From the NCBI GenBank assembly GCA_964408455.1, contig CAYOZN010000011.1, positions 1 to 64,000 of the forward strand: DNA of 64,000 nt, given 5' to 3'. Under the pieces are notes generated by a model that made no database searches, had not been told where the DNA came from, and was given only the letters and a program-made list of their open reading frames with translations. Numbering within the stretch: the first letter of the stretch is position 1; the number at the start of each line of letters is the position of its first letter. Below are positions 29,401-37,709 of this stretch, in pieces. The stretch comes from CAYOZN01 sp964408455 (GTDB lineage Bacteria; Planctomycetota; Phycisphaerae; UBA1845; UTPLA1). A program made the position numbers and the translations under genes.

Positions 29401-30866
29401 CGCGATTCGAGCTCGGCGAGACGGGCTTCGGCCGCAGAATACTCGCCGCGACGCACCTCGGCGTCGATCGATCGCAGGACCGACGGTACCAGGCGGGGAT
29501 CGGCCGGCAATCCGCCTCGGAACAGCTCGGCGGCGCGAGCGGGCTGATTTACCCGCTGGTAGAGCAGTGCCAGCAGCGTGCGCATTGAATCGTTGAAATC
29601 CTGCGTCGGCACAAAGGGCTGGAGCAGACCGATGGCAGGGTATGGCTTGCCGCGTGCCATGTAGATGTTGGCCTGCAAATAGGCAATTGTCGACTCGACG
29701 CGCGGGTTTCCGGCGCCCGCAATGCGTCGGTATTCACCGAGCAGCTCGGCAGCCGCGTCGACGCGCCCCAGGCCGACATTGAGTTCCACCGCAATGGGAA
29801 GCAGCGCGGCGCGATGTTGCGGCGCCCGGCGATCCTTCAGGGCCAGCTCAGCGGCATCCGCCGCCTTCTGGAGTTCGCCGCGTTTCGTATGCAGCGAGAT
29901 TTCCTGGAGGGCCGTGTCGAGCAGCCAGTCATCCAGATCGAGATAAGATTGAGCGACGACTTCGCGCGGCAGCTTACGCATCCGTTGCAGTTGCGACGCC
30001 GCGCGGTCAAACAGGTCGTGCTGGCGAAGCTCCTGGCAGAGTATGCGCAGGCCAACGGCTGTGATCGATTCGCTTTGCTCGGCCACTTCCAGATCGGCCC
30101 GGGCGGCGGCCAGCATCTCATCGCGCTGCTCGCCCGAGGATCGCTCGGCCATGGACCGCAAAAGGGAAGCACGCGCAATTCGGGCGTCGGCATCGTCCGC
30201 CGCGCGATCGATGGCACGGGCCAGCCATCGAGCGGCATCGCCGGCATCAGCCTGCGGCAGCGAGGCCAGCATCAGGCAGGCACGAACGAAGAGGGCCTTA
30301 TGCTCTGGCTGTGATTCAAGCCGGTCCGCCATGGCTGCCAGGATCGAGCGGGCCGCGGCGATGTCCTGCTTTCCGACGGCGGCGCGGGCATTCCACAAAT
30401 CCACGCGCGGATCGCCGGGGCGGTGTTCGTTCAGACGCCGAGCGAGGTATTCCAGCTCGATCGGTTCTCCGGTGGACTGATAGACAAATGCGAGGCGCTC
30501 GCAGACCTGTTCGTCAAATTCGCCGTCCCGCAGAAGACGGCGATAAGTATCGACGGCGGCGCGGATATGAACCGTTTGCAGCGGATGAATTGACAGGTTT
30601 GCGTCGGCGTATTTTCGGGCGATGGCTGCGACTTGCGGATCTGAAAAGCGGTCGGTGTTGCGGATTACGTACCTGCTCAGGAGTCTTACCGCCTCTTTCC
30701 AGTTTTGCGCTTCGTATGCGGCGAGCCCATCCGTGAGAGACTGTTGAATCGTGCGATCGCGCTGCCATTCCCGAAGCCCGTAAGCACCGGCGCCGACCGC
30801 CAGGGCGCCGGCCCCGAGGATCAACAGGAGCCGCAGGTTGGCGCCCGCCGTTCTGGTCGTGTTCAT
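26409..30866 (-). CDS. giant membrane-anchored TPR protein
   Basis: 1485 residues. One N-terminal transmembrane helix (about 12-29, LRLLLILGAGALAVGAGAYG) is followed by an almost continuous solenoid of helical pairs of tetratricopeptide type, with typical pieces such as GLAAYEAQNWKEAVRLLSRY near the start and QALNNLAWIVGIEKKRPAEA, RARAYWKLGRVCHELNDRDE near the end. It is likely a scaffold facing the periplasm; long TPR proteins of this layout accompany exopolysaccharide/PEP-CTERM loci, which fits the neighbouring secreted proteins. No enzyme motif is seen. AGGA lies nine bases before the ATG at 30866. Downstream follow rfbC and the C25 peptidase. Confidence 0.85.
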   Translation of the reverse strand: MNTTRTAGANLRLLLILGAGALAVGAGAYGLREWQRDRTIQQSLTDGLAAYEAQNWKEAVRLLSRYVIRNTDRFSDPQVAAIARKYADANLSIHPLQTVHIRAAVDTYRRLLRDGEFDEQVCERLAFVYQSTGEPIELEYLARRLNEHRPGDPRVDLWNARAAVGKQDIAAARSILAAMADRLESQPEHKALFVRACLMLASLPQADAGDAARWLARAIDRAADDADARIARASLLRSMAERSSGEQRDEMLAAARADLEVAEQSESITAVGLRILCQELRQHDLFDRAASQLQRMRKLPREVVAQSYLDLDDWLLDTALQEISLHTKRGELQKAADAAELALKDRRAPQHRAALLPIAVELNVGLGRVDAAAELLGEYRRIAGAGNPRVESTIAYLQANIYMARGKPYPAIGLLQPFVPTQDFNDSMRTLLALLYQRVNQPARAAELFRGGLPADPRLVPSVLRSIDAEVRRGEYSAAEARLAELESRFPARVDVQLARIEADAMRGLSQPGADLNAVRANALDRLRSLKAAHPRSAAIRTQLAVMLVACQQLDAAEKELQDGIRECDASDQLQLQMARFYARIGQNDRAQKAFEEACRAFPEEASVWLAHAEECLRDRKPADARAVLDRALTAVKPESRDALARRLGALELQDDTLRQQGIGRLLRICEEDPADLDSRELLLQSPQLRLDRTVAQKLLDEIKSVEGEFGLRWRMYEAQLIADDLADAAPDERSPMLARAEELLNACVHGDPLWQTPVLLLGELLQMQERTADAERVYRRALDATLSAPVADRMLALLERQRRYGEALELMDRYLSAYADPRYASRRLTLALASGDPDLMSEQVQMLAANRPNDPQVLILSATLAYAIHRNAAEAERILRDAEKAGASPIPLTMARISILRSEGRTDEARKILDDMIATDDSIEARLLRGGFLTAIGDHQAAESDYKVLPGRSSDGSGHAHLAEFYAACRRYDDVIATCEAGLKEFPETRNLVRGLAKALFVRRADGDLEKAESVLNAIPDDELDTDLLRVKAMVAEALRRPDSVERVRQIVTRAAEHPRAALETYRGLVDLALRVNAHRQAEALLVAAQAEYGDSHPLIRLMWANFLIARGQYTSAVPALHDFVRRREADPEGYETLLSIPEGGASAATLRTFASSLDRGLATAESPRLRIAEARLLQRLNQLPLAADRLADYLKRKPPSSDDLDLVLLLVDLHKSQGRFDEAAEYLSRAESMAPKSPAVIMARIAVAAARADLTAVAALAAAARTDAEVPRAAADEIAIYAAQILTATSDRDRLAQSIPLLRESVAHSPEYVPHRLALALTLFRIGNLDEAETAYRETIEIDRQCDQALNNLAWIVGIEKKRPAEAVQFSQAAVDIRPDDPEYRETFGEILRGIPGRLEDARLQFTTALSLWDTNARRRARAYWKLGRVCHELNDRDEAARCLKKALQLDETAASLSQPAFEPEEKKQIEDMLRQMLADSRG

Positions 30867-31060
30867 GCAACTGGTCCTATTCCGTCGTACCATCGCGGCA
30901 CGGCGCCCCTCCGCGCCGAACGTGATGCCCTTCGACTGCATGGATTCTCCGGCCGACGAACTCGATGCGGTGCTGAGCTTGCCCGGATATCGCGAACGGA
31001 ATTAGTTCGCCCGTGCCGGAGACAGCTTTTGCGGCACTAAAGATAAGCCGACTCCGGCGG

Positions 31061-31104
31061 AAAAAAAAGAACCCCAACCGCGGCTCCACCGCGATCAGGG
31101 TTCT
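31061..31104 (-). terminator. intrinsic terminator after the PAPGA-tail gene
   Basis: Read on the minus strand, AGAACCC...CGCGG-TGGAG-CCGCG...GGGGTTCT forms a long stem followed by eight T. It begins about 55 bases after the stop of the secreted-protein gene at 31159 and is well placed to end its transcript before the TPR gene. A smaller hairpin (31116-31131, CCGAGC-GTCA-GCTCGG) lies between. The rest of 30867-31158 holds no gene. Confidence 0.85.
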
Positions 31105-31158
31105 GGGGAGAGCATCCGAGCGTCAGCTCGGAAGCAAATGAGCGGAGATAAAAGCTGG

Positions 31159-31980
31159 TCAGGCCTTCTTGTTGCGGCGTCTGACGAGGCCGACGGCCGC
31201 GATGCCCAGTACGGCCAGCACGGCAGCGCCGGGTGCGGGAACCATCATGAGCTGGCTCTGCTGGGACTCACCGGTGACCGGGTGCCACAAATTCATGACG
31301 CGGACGTTGCCGATGTCGGTCCAGCCGGCGTTGACCGCGTCCTGCCACCAGGCGAAGGCCTGCGCCGAGAGGTTCTGCTGCGCGAGCGTCTGCGAGAGCG
31401 GGTTGTAATTGTCGTAGCTGTAGGTAGAGCCGTTTGGATTGACTTCGTTTTCGAACCACCAGATGAGCATCTGCAGATCGTCCGCATCGCCTTCGCGGGC
31501 GGAATTGGACTGGCCATCCTGGTCACCGTAGGCATAGCCGTCGAGCGTGCCGTTGGCAAACTGCGTGTACAACCAGGCGGTCTGCGGGGATAGCGGATCG
31601 GCCTGATCGTTGGAGAGGCCGGGCCCGTTGCCGAATCCACCCGATTCGGCTGCCGTGCCGACGGTCGCTACGAAGGTCGTGTTGAAGGCAATGAACTCGT
31701 TTCGCTCGAGGCAGAACGTACCGAAATCCCGGGGCGTCGTTGCAGTCCGCGTCTTGAGCGGCACGGAATCCGAGAACGAGTAGCCCATCTGATCGCCCGG
31801 CATGATGCGGACGTCGAATTCACCGCCCGGACCGCTGCCATAGCCGTTGAACAACTTGACGGTGATGCTGGCATCGGCACTGCCGGCGCCGAACAAGAGT
31901 AAGGCCGTTGCAACACACGACAGGCTCAATCTGGAGCCATGCAATACATTCGAGTTCATGTTCAATCTCGTGGTTAACAC
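31159..31980 (-). CDS. secreted protein with PAPGA-type C-terminal sorting tail (paralogue A)
   Basis: About 273 residues. A signal peptide ends near SADA. The mature part is beta-rich and contains FCLERNEF, TQFANGTLDGY, IWWFENE and GWTDIGNVRVMNLW. All of these recur in the next gene, so the two are paralogues. The tail is VPAPGAA, a hydrophobic helix, then RRRNKK, a planctomycete variant of the PEP-CTERM signal expected to be recognised by an exosortase, which is not in the window. The GTG at 31980 is favoured because AAAGGGGGG lies five bases upstream; an ATG seven codons later (31959) is possible. A strong terminator follows the gene. Confidence 0.82.
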   Translation of the reverse strand: MLTTRLNMNSNVLHGSRLSLSCVATALLLFGAGSADASITVKLFNGYGSGPGGEFDVRIMPGDQMGYSFSDSVPLKTRTATTPRDFGTFCLERNEFIAFNTTFVATVGTAAESGGFGNGPGLSNDQADPLSPQTAWLYTQFANGTLDGYAYGDQDGQSNSAREGDADDLQMLIWWFENEVNPNGSTYSYDNYNPLSQTLAQQNLSAQAFAWWQDAVNAGWTDIGNVRVMNLWHPVTGESQQSQLMMVPAPGAAVLAVLGIAAVGLVRRRNKKA

Positions 31981-32033
31981 AGGGTCCCCCCTTTTGTCTT
32001 ATCGCGCCGCGCACAGCGCGCGTGATGCGATGG

Positions 32034-32816
32034 TTAACGGTTCTTGCGACGCCTCACGGCAATCGCGGTCAGGCCGAACATGCCCAGCAGGGCAGCACCG
32101 GGCGCGGGAATCATGAATGACAGCGTCAATTGGTTCTGAACGGCGGCGCCCGTATTGCCGTCCCACAGGTTCATAACGCGCACGTTGCCGATGTCCGTCC
32201 ATCCTGCGGCGACCGCCTCCTGCCACCATTTGAACGCCTGCTTGCTCAGGTTGACGCTGGCGAGACCGGCATCCAGCGGGTCGTAGTTGTTGAAGGAGAA
32301 CTCTGCGCCGATTGGATCGATCTCGCCTTCGAGCCACCAGATCACGCTCTGGAGGGCGGCGGCATCGGAATCGCGGAGGCTGTTCGCAGCCCCATCGGCG
32401 GTGCCGTAGTCATAGTTGCTGAGAGTTCCATTTGCGAACTGCGTGAAAAGATATGCGGTCTCGGGTGCAATGGCATCGCCGGCATCGGTGTTGAATCCGC
32501 CGGAGAAGGCCGCATTGCTCAGAGTCGCGTTGTACGAAACTCCGAACGAAAGCGCTTCGTTTCGTTCCAGGCAAAACGTGGCAAACTGGCGGGCACCGCT
32601 GCTCTGCGAATCGAAGCTGGTGCGCGTGGCCAGCGGAATCGACGTGTCGAATGCCTGCAGAGCGTTGCCGGTCGACGACACGACGCGGACATCGCGTTCA
32701 CCCGCGAGGCCTCCTCCGCCGTAACCGTAGTACAACTGCACCACCATTTCAGCCTGAACAGACGTAGAAGCCAACGTTGTGACAAAAAGCACAAGAAGGG
32801 CGATCTTCGATTTCAC
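32034..32816 (-). CDS. secreted protein with PAPGA-type C-terminal sorting tail (paralogue B)
   Basis: About 260 residues. A signal peptide ends at VQAE. The core repeats the blocks of paralogue A: FCLERNEAL, TQFANGTLSNYDYG, VIWWLEGE, AFKWWQEAVAAGWTDIGNVR. The tail is MIPAPGAALLG, a hydrophobic stretch, then RRRKNR. Two GTG codons are possible starts; the second (32816) has AAAGGA at eight bases, while the first (32822) is too close. It lies 53 bases upstream of paralogue A with no terminator between, so both are probably one transcript. Function unknown; surface or matrix protein is inferred from the tail. Confidence 0.82.
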   Translation of the reverse strand: MKSKIALLVLFVTTLASTSVQAEMVVQLYYGYGGGGLAGERDVRVVSSTGNALQAFDTSIPLATRTSFDSQSSGARQFATFCLERNEALSFGVSYNATLSNAAFSGGFNTDAGDAIAPETAYLFTQFANGTLSNYDYGTADGAANSLRDSDAAALQSVIWWLEGEIDPIGAEFSFNNYDPLDAGLASVNLSKQAFKWWQEAVAAGWTDIGNVRVMNLWDGNTGAAVQNQLTLSFMIPAPGAALLGMFGLTAIAVRRRKNR

Positions 32817-32910
32817 GGACACGGTCCTTTACTGCAATCATCATCGCCCCGCCCGATGACGCCCCCCGGCATCAAAACAACTACACACTACGCGTTTGAA
32901 CAAATACTAC

Positions 32911-33570
32911 TCAACCACTCCTGCCGCGCCTTCGGGCGGAAATGGTGCACAGACCGATGAGGCCAAGCAGCGCCGCGCCGGGAGCCGGGATCATGCCGCC
33001 AACCGGCGGCGGATTATTGACGAACGACTCGCTTTCACCGTCTCCAAAGCCCTGCACGTGAATGCCGATTCGCAGATCGACGCCACCTGCAAGGGCTGCG
33101 ATGGTATCGGCATAGGTCTTTCCATTGATCAGATTGAAAGTGATGCCGAGGTATTCGCCGGGATGGACGCCGTTGGGCTGAACCGGTGGATCGGCATCGG
33201 CCAAAAATCCTGCGGTCGCCTGAAAGCCGATGTCGTTGCCGCCCGGCAGGTTACCCGGCGATGCGCCCTGCGAAAAATTGACGCCGGGGCCTTCAGTAAT
33301 CGACGCGATGCCCAGCAGCGTGCCGTCGTCGAAATACACGCGCGTGATCGACATGGCAAGAGGCCCACTGTTTGCGAAGTCGAAGCGAACCTGGTTGCCG
33401 CCGAGTTCGACGACGGTGACGGATAGCTGCGACTCGCCCGCGGCCGCGTTCGTGGCGCTGTTGCCGGTGATATTGGCGAAGGAGTAGGTCATGTCGGCGC
33501 CGGCGTTGGCGGCGCACGCGACAATTGCGATGACGGAAGCCAAAGCGACTTGGGTTGCGCGGTGGGTCAT
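32911..33570 (-). CDS. secreted protein with PAPGA-type C-terminal sorting tail (third, unrelated core)
   Basis: 219 residues. The signal peptide (MTHRATQVALASVIAIVACA) is followed by a beta-sandwich-like domain with TYSFANITGNSATNAAAGES, VRFDFANSGP, ITRVYFDDGTLLG and the Gly/Pro-rich loop GASPGNLPGGNDIG. This is the layout of many PEP-CTERM proteins, but it is not homologous to paralogues A and B at the level visible. The tail is MIPAPGAALLGL, a helix, then ARRRGRSG. ATG at 33570 is chosen for the signal peptide. The same orientation as the paralogues suggests coexpression. Confidence 0.8.
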   Translation of the reverse strand: MTHRATQVALASVIAIVACAANAGADMTYSFANITGNSATNAAAGESQLSVTVVELGGNQVRFDFANSGPLAMSITRVYFDDGTLLGIASITEGPGVNFSQGASPGNLPGGNDIGFQATAGFLADADPPVQPNGVHPGEYLGITFNLINGKTYADTIAALAGGVDLRIGIHVQGFGDGESESFVNNPPPVGGMIPAPGAALLGLIGLCTISARRRGRSG

Positions 33571-33676
33571 GGATAGATCCAAGAAACAGTTAAAAGTTCG
33601 CGGCATCGCCGCGAAGCCTGACAATTCAAGTATCGAAACTGGTTATCGGGAAGGGGCTGGCTGAGGTTGGCGCGGA

Positions 33677-34249
33677 TCAGAGGGCCGGGGGCGCGCGCGG
33701 GCCCGCAGGGGGCAGAAATGCCAGGATGGAACTGAATCGCGCATCGTCGATGCGCTCGAGCGGATGCAGCATCAGCGCGAGATCGATGCATGCGTCATAG
33801 AAAGATGGCAGTGCGTCGATCGAAAGATCCCGGTCCAGCGACAGCGGCGTCGCGTGGCCGACCTGGCAAGGACCGCCCGTGTGATACCAATCCGGCACGG
33901 CAAAGTGAACGCCCTTGGCGGCGCGCGTAAGCTGCCATGCACCGGCGGAAACGAGGGCGCTGAGGACGAGCTGAAGGCTGTTGGGAGCATTCGGCACTTG
34001 CATCACATGCTCTGGCACTGAAGCATCGACGCCAGGCACGGGAGGCGAACTCGATATGGGTCGAACGCCCGACGCAATCGCGTCCGTGGCGAAAGCGAAT
34101 GTAACGTCTTCACTCACGGATGGCGCCGTGCAGGCAAGCTCGCTGTGTCCGGCGCGCGGTTCCGGCGCACGCATTTCGGCGCGGGCCGCGGTGGCCGCGA
34201 CGTGAACCGCCAACAGGACAAGCAATGAACTCGCAGTGATCGAACGCAT
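33677..34249 (-). CDS. secreted hypothetical protein
   Basis: 190 residues of unknown function. A signal peptide (MRSITASSLLVLLAVHVAAT, cleavage near ARA-EM) is followed by a low-complexity Pro/Ser/Ala part and a segment with two Cys. No catalytic motif or membrane segment is seen, and there is no PAPGA tail. The ATG at 34249 is preferred to a TTG two codons upstream. It is the first gene of the minus-strand group of secreted proteins and is divergent from the BACON-like surface protein. Confidence 0.6.
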   Translation of the reverse strand: MRSITASSLLVLLAVHVAATAARAEMRAPEPRAGHSELACTAPSVSEDVTFAFATDAIASGVRPISSSPPVPGVDASVPEHVMQVPNAPNSLQLVLSALVSAGAWQLTRAAKGVHFAVPDWYHTGGPCQVGHATPLSLDRDLSIDALPSFYDACIDLALMLHPLERIDDARFSSILAFLPPAGPRAPPAL

Positions 34250-34255
34250 GCGCAA

Positions 34256-34655
34256 AATCCGCTGAGACTCCTAGCCGATAAAAATATCAGAAATTCTTGC
34301 CGGATTCAAGGGTATTCCCCAATTGAAGTGACCGGCGCAAAGGCATACGGTTATCGGAACAGTTGTGCTGGACTGGCAAACAGCCGGCATCAGAACATAC
34401 CCGCTTCGTGCGAATCGGCGAGCTCGACGCACGGACCTACCCCTGAGTGCGTATGCCTCCGGTCTACACTCGGACGGTCATTCACTCCCCCGGATAACCA
34501 GGACGGCGATAGTGGCGCCGCCTTGCGCATTTTACCTATTTTTCCCAAGTTATCTACTTGGAAAGAATCGTAGGCTAGGAAACGAGCAGAATCCGAACCT
34601 GATACAGAGGGTTCCGCTTTCCTCGACCTACCCGAACTAAAAGGAAGGCTCAGGC
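34256..34655. other. 400-bp divergent intergenic region with an operator-like palindrome
   Basis: No gene is supported. TTTCCCAAGT-TATCT-ACTTGGAAA (about 34542-34565) is a near-perfect inverted repeat about 90 bases upstream of the plus-strand gene; its AT-rich arms and lack of a T-tract make a protein-binding site more likely than a terminator. The gene start is preceded by AAGGAAGG. Confidence 0.45.
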
Positions 34656-37600
34656 ATGCACCTCGCACGATCTTGTTTTGCGCGGCCGGTGTTGGGGGTC
34701 ATAATCGCGATTGGGATCGGCTCTCAGTTTCATTCTGCGTGCGATGTATACGTCACGCCCAACCTGCCAAACTCTCCCGATCCGTTGAATCCGGCCTTAT
34801 CGCTGGACGATGTCGAGCTACAGTTCGCGACGATCGAAAACCAGGACCTCGTGTTGCAGGTCGATGCGTCTGATAGCCTGCCATCCGGGTTTCAGATCGT
34901 TATCGGCCAACCACCCGAGCACGGGACGTTGTCGGACGTCGAACAAACCGGTGCCGGAGCGACGGCTACCTATTCGCCGGACGCAGATTTTGTCGGCACC
35001 GATTCCGCGCTGATCGAGCTGCACCAGGATGGCGTAAAGATCGACGAAGCGACCGCCAGCATTATCGTCTATCCGGAAGTGCGGTTCGACGTCGAAGTGC
35101 TGGCCGTTTCGCCCACGCTGGACATCCAGGCCCGCGCATTTTCACCGCGCGATCACGAGTTGCCCGAGGGCGAGTATCAGTGGAGTTTTGGATCGGATAC
35201 CATCAGCGGTCCGATGACCACGCATGCCAATTCTTCGCACACGTTCTCGTCGGCCGGGCCCCATGTCGTGCGGCTGACACTTGTTCTCGCATCCCTGGGT
35301 TCGGTCCAGTGCTCGAAGGGCACGACGGGCGACGACAAAGAAGCGACGGTGCCCGGCGATGCCATCATGGCAGTGTCGCCCGGCACGGGTATGGAAAGCA
35401 CCATCGGATCGGCCACTGCTTCGCCGCTGAGTTCCAAGACCTACACCATTGCCAACCTCGGCGACGCCCCGCTGGAATGGACCGCGTCAAACACGCAGCC
35501 GTGGATCACGCTGACCAGCCCATCCGTGGGAACTCTGTTCCCAGGTTCGATCGCGACGGTGACGGTGTCCGTCAACGATGCCGCTAATTCGCTCGATGAG
35601 GGGACGTACGAGGACACCGTGACGTTCACCGGCGGCGGCACGGCCGTTCCGCGCGGAATCACGCTTCGGGTGCTGAGCCCGAATTGCGAGACGAGTTCGA
35701 CGACGTGGCAGAACTTCTCGATGATCACGCAGACCGGCGTCTTTACGGCGGAGTTCGACGCGATTCCGAACGCGGCCCCGATCGACGGCGTGACGGGCCT
35801 TTCGGCTGGAACGGCGACCAATTACACCAGCCTCGCCGCCATTGTGCGGTTCAGCCCGACGGGCGTGATCGATGCTCGTAACGGCAACGCGTATGCGGCA
35901 GCGACGGCGATCAACTACACGGCTGGTGAGAGCTATCACTTCCGCATGGTTGTCAATGTGCCGGCCCGGACGTACAGCGTTTTCGTGCAGCCCGCAGGTG
36001 GAACCGAAGTCACGCTGGCCAGCAATTATGCGTTTCGCAGCGAACAGAGCAGCGTGTCGAACCTTGGACAATGGGCGATCGTCGGCAGCAGCGGCTCGCA
36101 CAGCGTCTGTGGTTTTCAGTTGCAAGACGTTCAGGGAATGCTGTCCGTTTCGCCCAGCGGCACCCAGTCAAGCTTCGGTGAACCCGGCGGACCATTCGCC
36201 CCGTCGAGCAGGCAATATACGCTGACGAACATCGGCGGCACGGCGATCACCTGGACTGCGTCAAAGGCCAAGTCGTGGGTCACGCTGTCGTCAACGTCGG
36301 GTTCCCTGAATCCCGGCGCATCCACGAACGTGACGGTTTCAATCAATAGCGGTGCGAATTCGCTGGCGGAAGGGGTTCACACGGACACGGTGAGCTTTAC
36401 GAATTCCACGAATGCGACCGGAAACACCACTCGCGCGGTGAGTTTGTCGGTATCGACCGGTGGCGGCCAGCTCGCAACATCGGCAACGCGTCACGGCATC
36501 ACTTGGAGTTTTGGACAGCCATACACTGTAGGCCAGTTTATTAATGGAGATTGGTGGGTCGTAGATTCCGGCTCAGGAATCGTGATTACGGCCATTACTC
36601 GACCCCATTCAACTGCTGGTCGAGACGGCTCGCAGATTAATCCGACCACTGCAAATCACGGATACGACTCCCGCGTGGGTGGATATAGCGCAACTGCCGA
36701 CGTATCTCGCTCGCTGCCCATCACCATCCACGCTGGAGATTCACTTGTATCGACGATAAGCTGGGAGATAGGTGAAAGCGGAGCACCAAACGCGACCAAT
36801 GGCATCCCGCGGCCCGCGCTCAAGGTTGCATCGGTACTTACCTGCCTGGCCAGCCCACCTTCCCCCTCGGCCTTACGCCCGTCTGCATACGGCACTGTCA
36901 AGACTATGTACGACTCAAACAGCATTGCATGGCACCTGTTGCCCAACCTGGCGTTGCCATCCAACGCTCCTGCGATCACGAGCATTGCTGCCAAGTTTGA
37001 CAAGTTCAGACTTGACCAAATTGGCACTTATCCGGCAATTGAATTTCTCCATCCCAGCCAGGCGATGCCCTGGTACGGGAGGGATAGTGCATCTGAAGTG
37101 GGCGATGCGGCAATGCTGTTGTGTTCAATTTACAGCGAAGCCCAGAAATTCGATTTGGGAATTGATCTAATCCAACTCGGAATTGACACCTATGGGGCCA
37201 TGGCGAGTGGCACAAAGTGGCGACCGAACGGCGGCCATGCATCAGGTCGCAAGTTCCCCATCCTCTTTGCAGGTCTAATGCTGGGCGACAACGACATGCT
37301 AAACGTCGGGAGCACCGTGCTTCCAAGCACCAACACTTTCGGTGAAGACGCACAGTGTTTTTATGTTTCCTCCGCAACGGTGGCCGGGCAAGCGGGCGCG
37401 ATCGGTTATACCAGTGCCATGATCGGCCTACCGGAATGGGGTATTCGGCATTGGGAATTTACGACTGCAAATCCAGACAACGCCTCGTGGGGCGCTTCGT
37501 ATAGAACGTGCTGCACGGCAAATTCGTGGATCGGCTTTGTACTCGCTGCCCGAATGCTGGGCCTGCAATCGGCATGGAATCACGATGCTTTGTTTGACTA

Positions 37601-37709
37601 CCAGGACCGCTACATGGACGTCACTGCGCCCGGCGGGCAACACCCGGGTTCGCGGTCATGGTCTGCGTTCCAGGAAGCCATGTGGGATTTATATCGTGAT
37701 CAATTTTAG
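34656..37709 (+). CDS. BACON-like-domain cell-surface protein with C-terminal enzyme-like module
   Basis: 1017 residues. A hydrophobic N-terminus (about 10-28) precedes a Cys that is not in a good lipobox. Two BACON-like beta-sandwiches (about 236-345 and 494-600) share the pattern TIANLGDAPLEWTAS/TLTNIGGTAITWTAS and end in similar strands. Between them is a lectin-like sandwich (about 346-490). The last 405 residues (HGITWSFGQPYTVGQFINGD to the end) look like a helical toroid domain such as polysaccharide lyases carry, but no catalytic residue is certain. From about 36480 the DNA is less GC-rich than before, suggesting a module of other origin. The stop overlaps that of the convergent glycosyltransferase by four bases. 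Confidence 0.7.
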   Translation: MHLARSCFARPVLGVIIAIGIGSQFHSACDVYVTPNLPNSPDPLNPALSLDDVELQFATIENQDLVLQVDASDSLPSGFQIVIGQPPEHGTLSDVEQTGAGATATYSPDADFVGTDSALIELHQDGVKIDEATASIIVYPEVRFDVEVLAVSPTLDIQARAFSPRDHELPEGEYQWSFGSDTISGPMTTHANSSHTFSSAGPHVVRLTLVLASLGSVQCSKGTTGDDKEATVPGDAIMAVSPGTGMESTIGSATASPLSSKTYTIANLGDAPLEWTASNTQPWITLTSPSVGTLFPGSIATVTVSVNDAANSLDEGTYEDTVTFTGGGTAVPRGITLRVLSPNCETSSTTWQNFSMITQTGVFTAEFDAIPNAAPIDGVTGLSAGTATNYTSLAAIVRFSPTGVIDARNGNAYAAATAINYTAGESYHFRMVVNVPARTYSVFVQPAGGTEVTLASNYAFRSEQSSVSNLGQWAIVGSSGSHSVCGFQLQDVQGMLSVSPSGTQSSFGEPGGPFAPSSRQYTLTNIGGTAITWTASKAKSWVTLSSTSGSLNPGASTNVTVSINSGANSLAEGVHTDTVSFTNSTNATGNTTRAVSLSVSTGGGQLATSATRHGITWSFGQPYTVGQFINGDWWVVDSGSGIVITAITRPHSTAGRDGSQINPTTANHGYDSRVGGYSATADVSRSLPITIHAGDSLVSTISWEIGESGAPNATNGIPRPALKVASVLTCLASPPSPSALRPSAYGTVKTMYDSNSIAWHLLPNLALPSNAPAITSIAAKFDKFRLDQIGTYPAIEFLHPSQAMPWYGRDSASEVGDAAMLLCSIYSEAQKFDLGIDLIQLGIDTYGAMASGTKWRPNGGHASGRKFPILFAGLMLGDNDMLNVGSTVLPSTNTFGEDAQCFYVSSATVAGQAGAIGYTSAMIGLPEWGIRHWEFTTANPDNASWGASYRTCCTANSWIGFVLAARMLGLQSAWNHDALFDYQDRYMDVTAPGGQHPGSRSWSAFQEAMWDLYRDQF

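Noticed and set aside
27981..29588. 535-residue and neighbouring plus-strand frames opposite the TPR gene
   Set aside because: They mirror the codon pattern of the TPR gene and show no motifs or ribosome sites.
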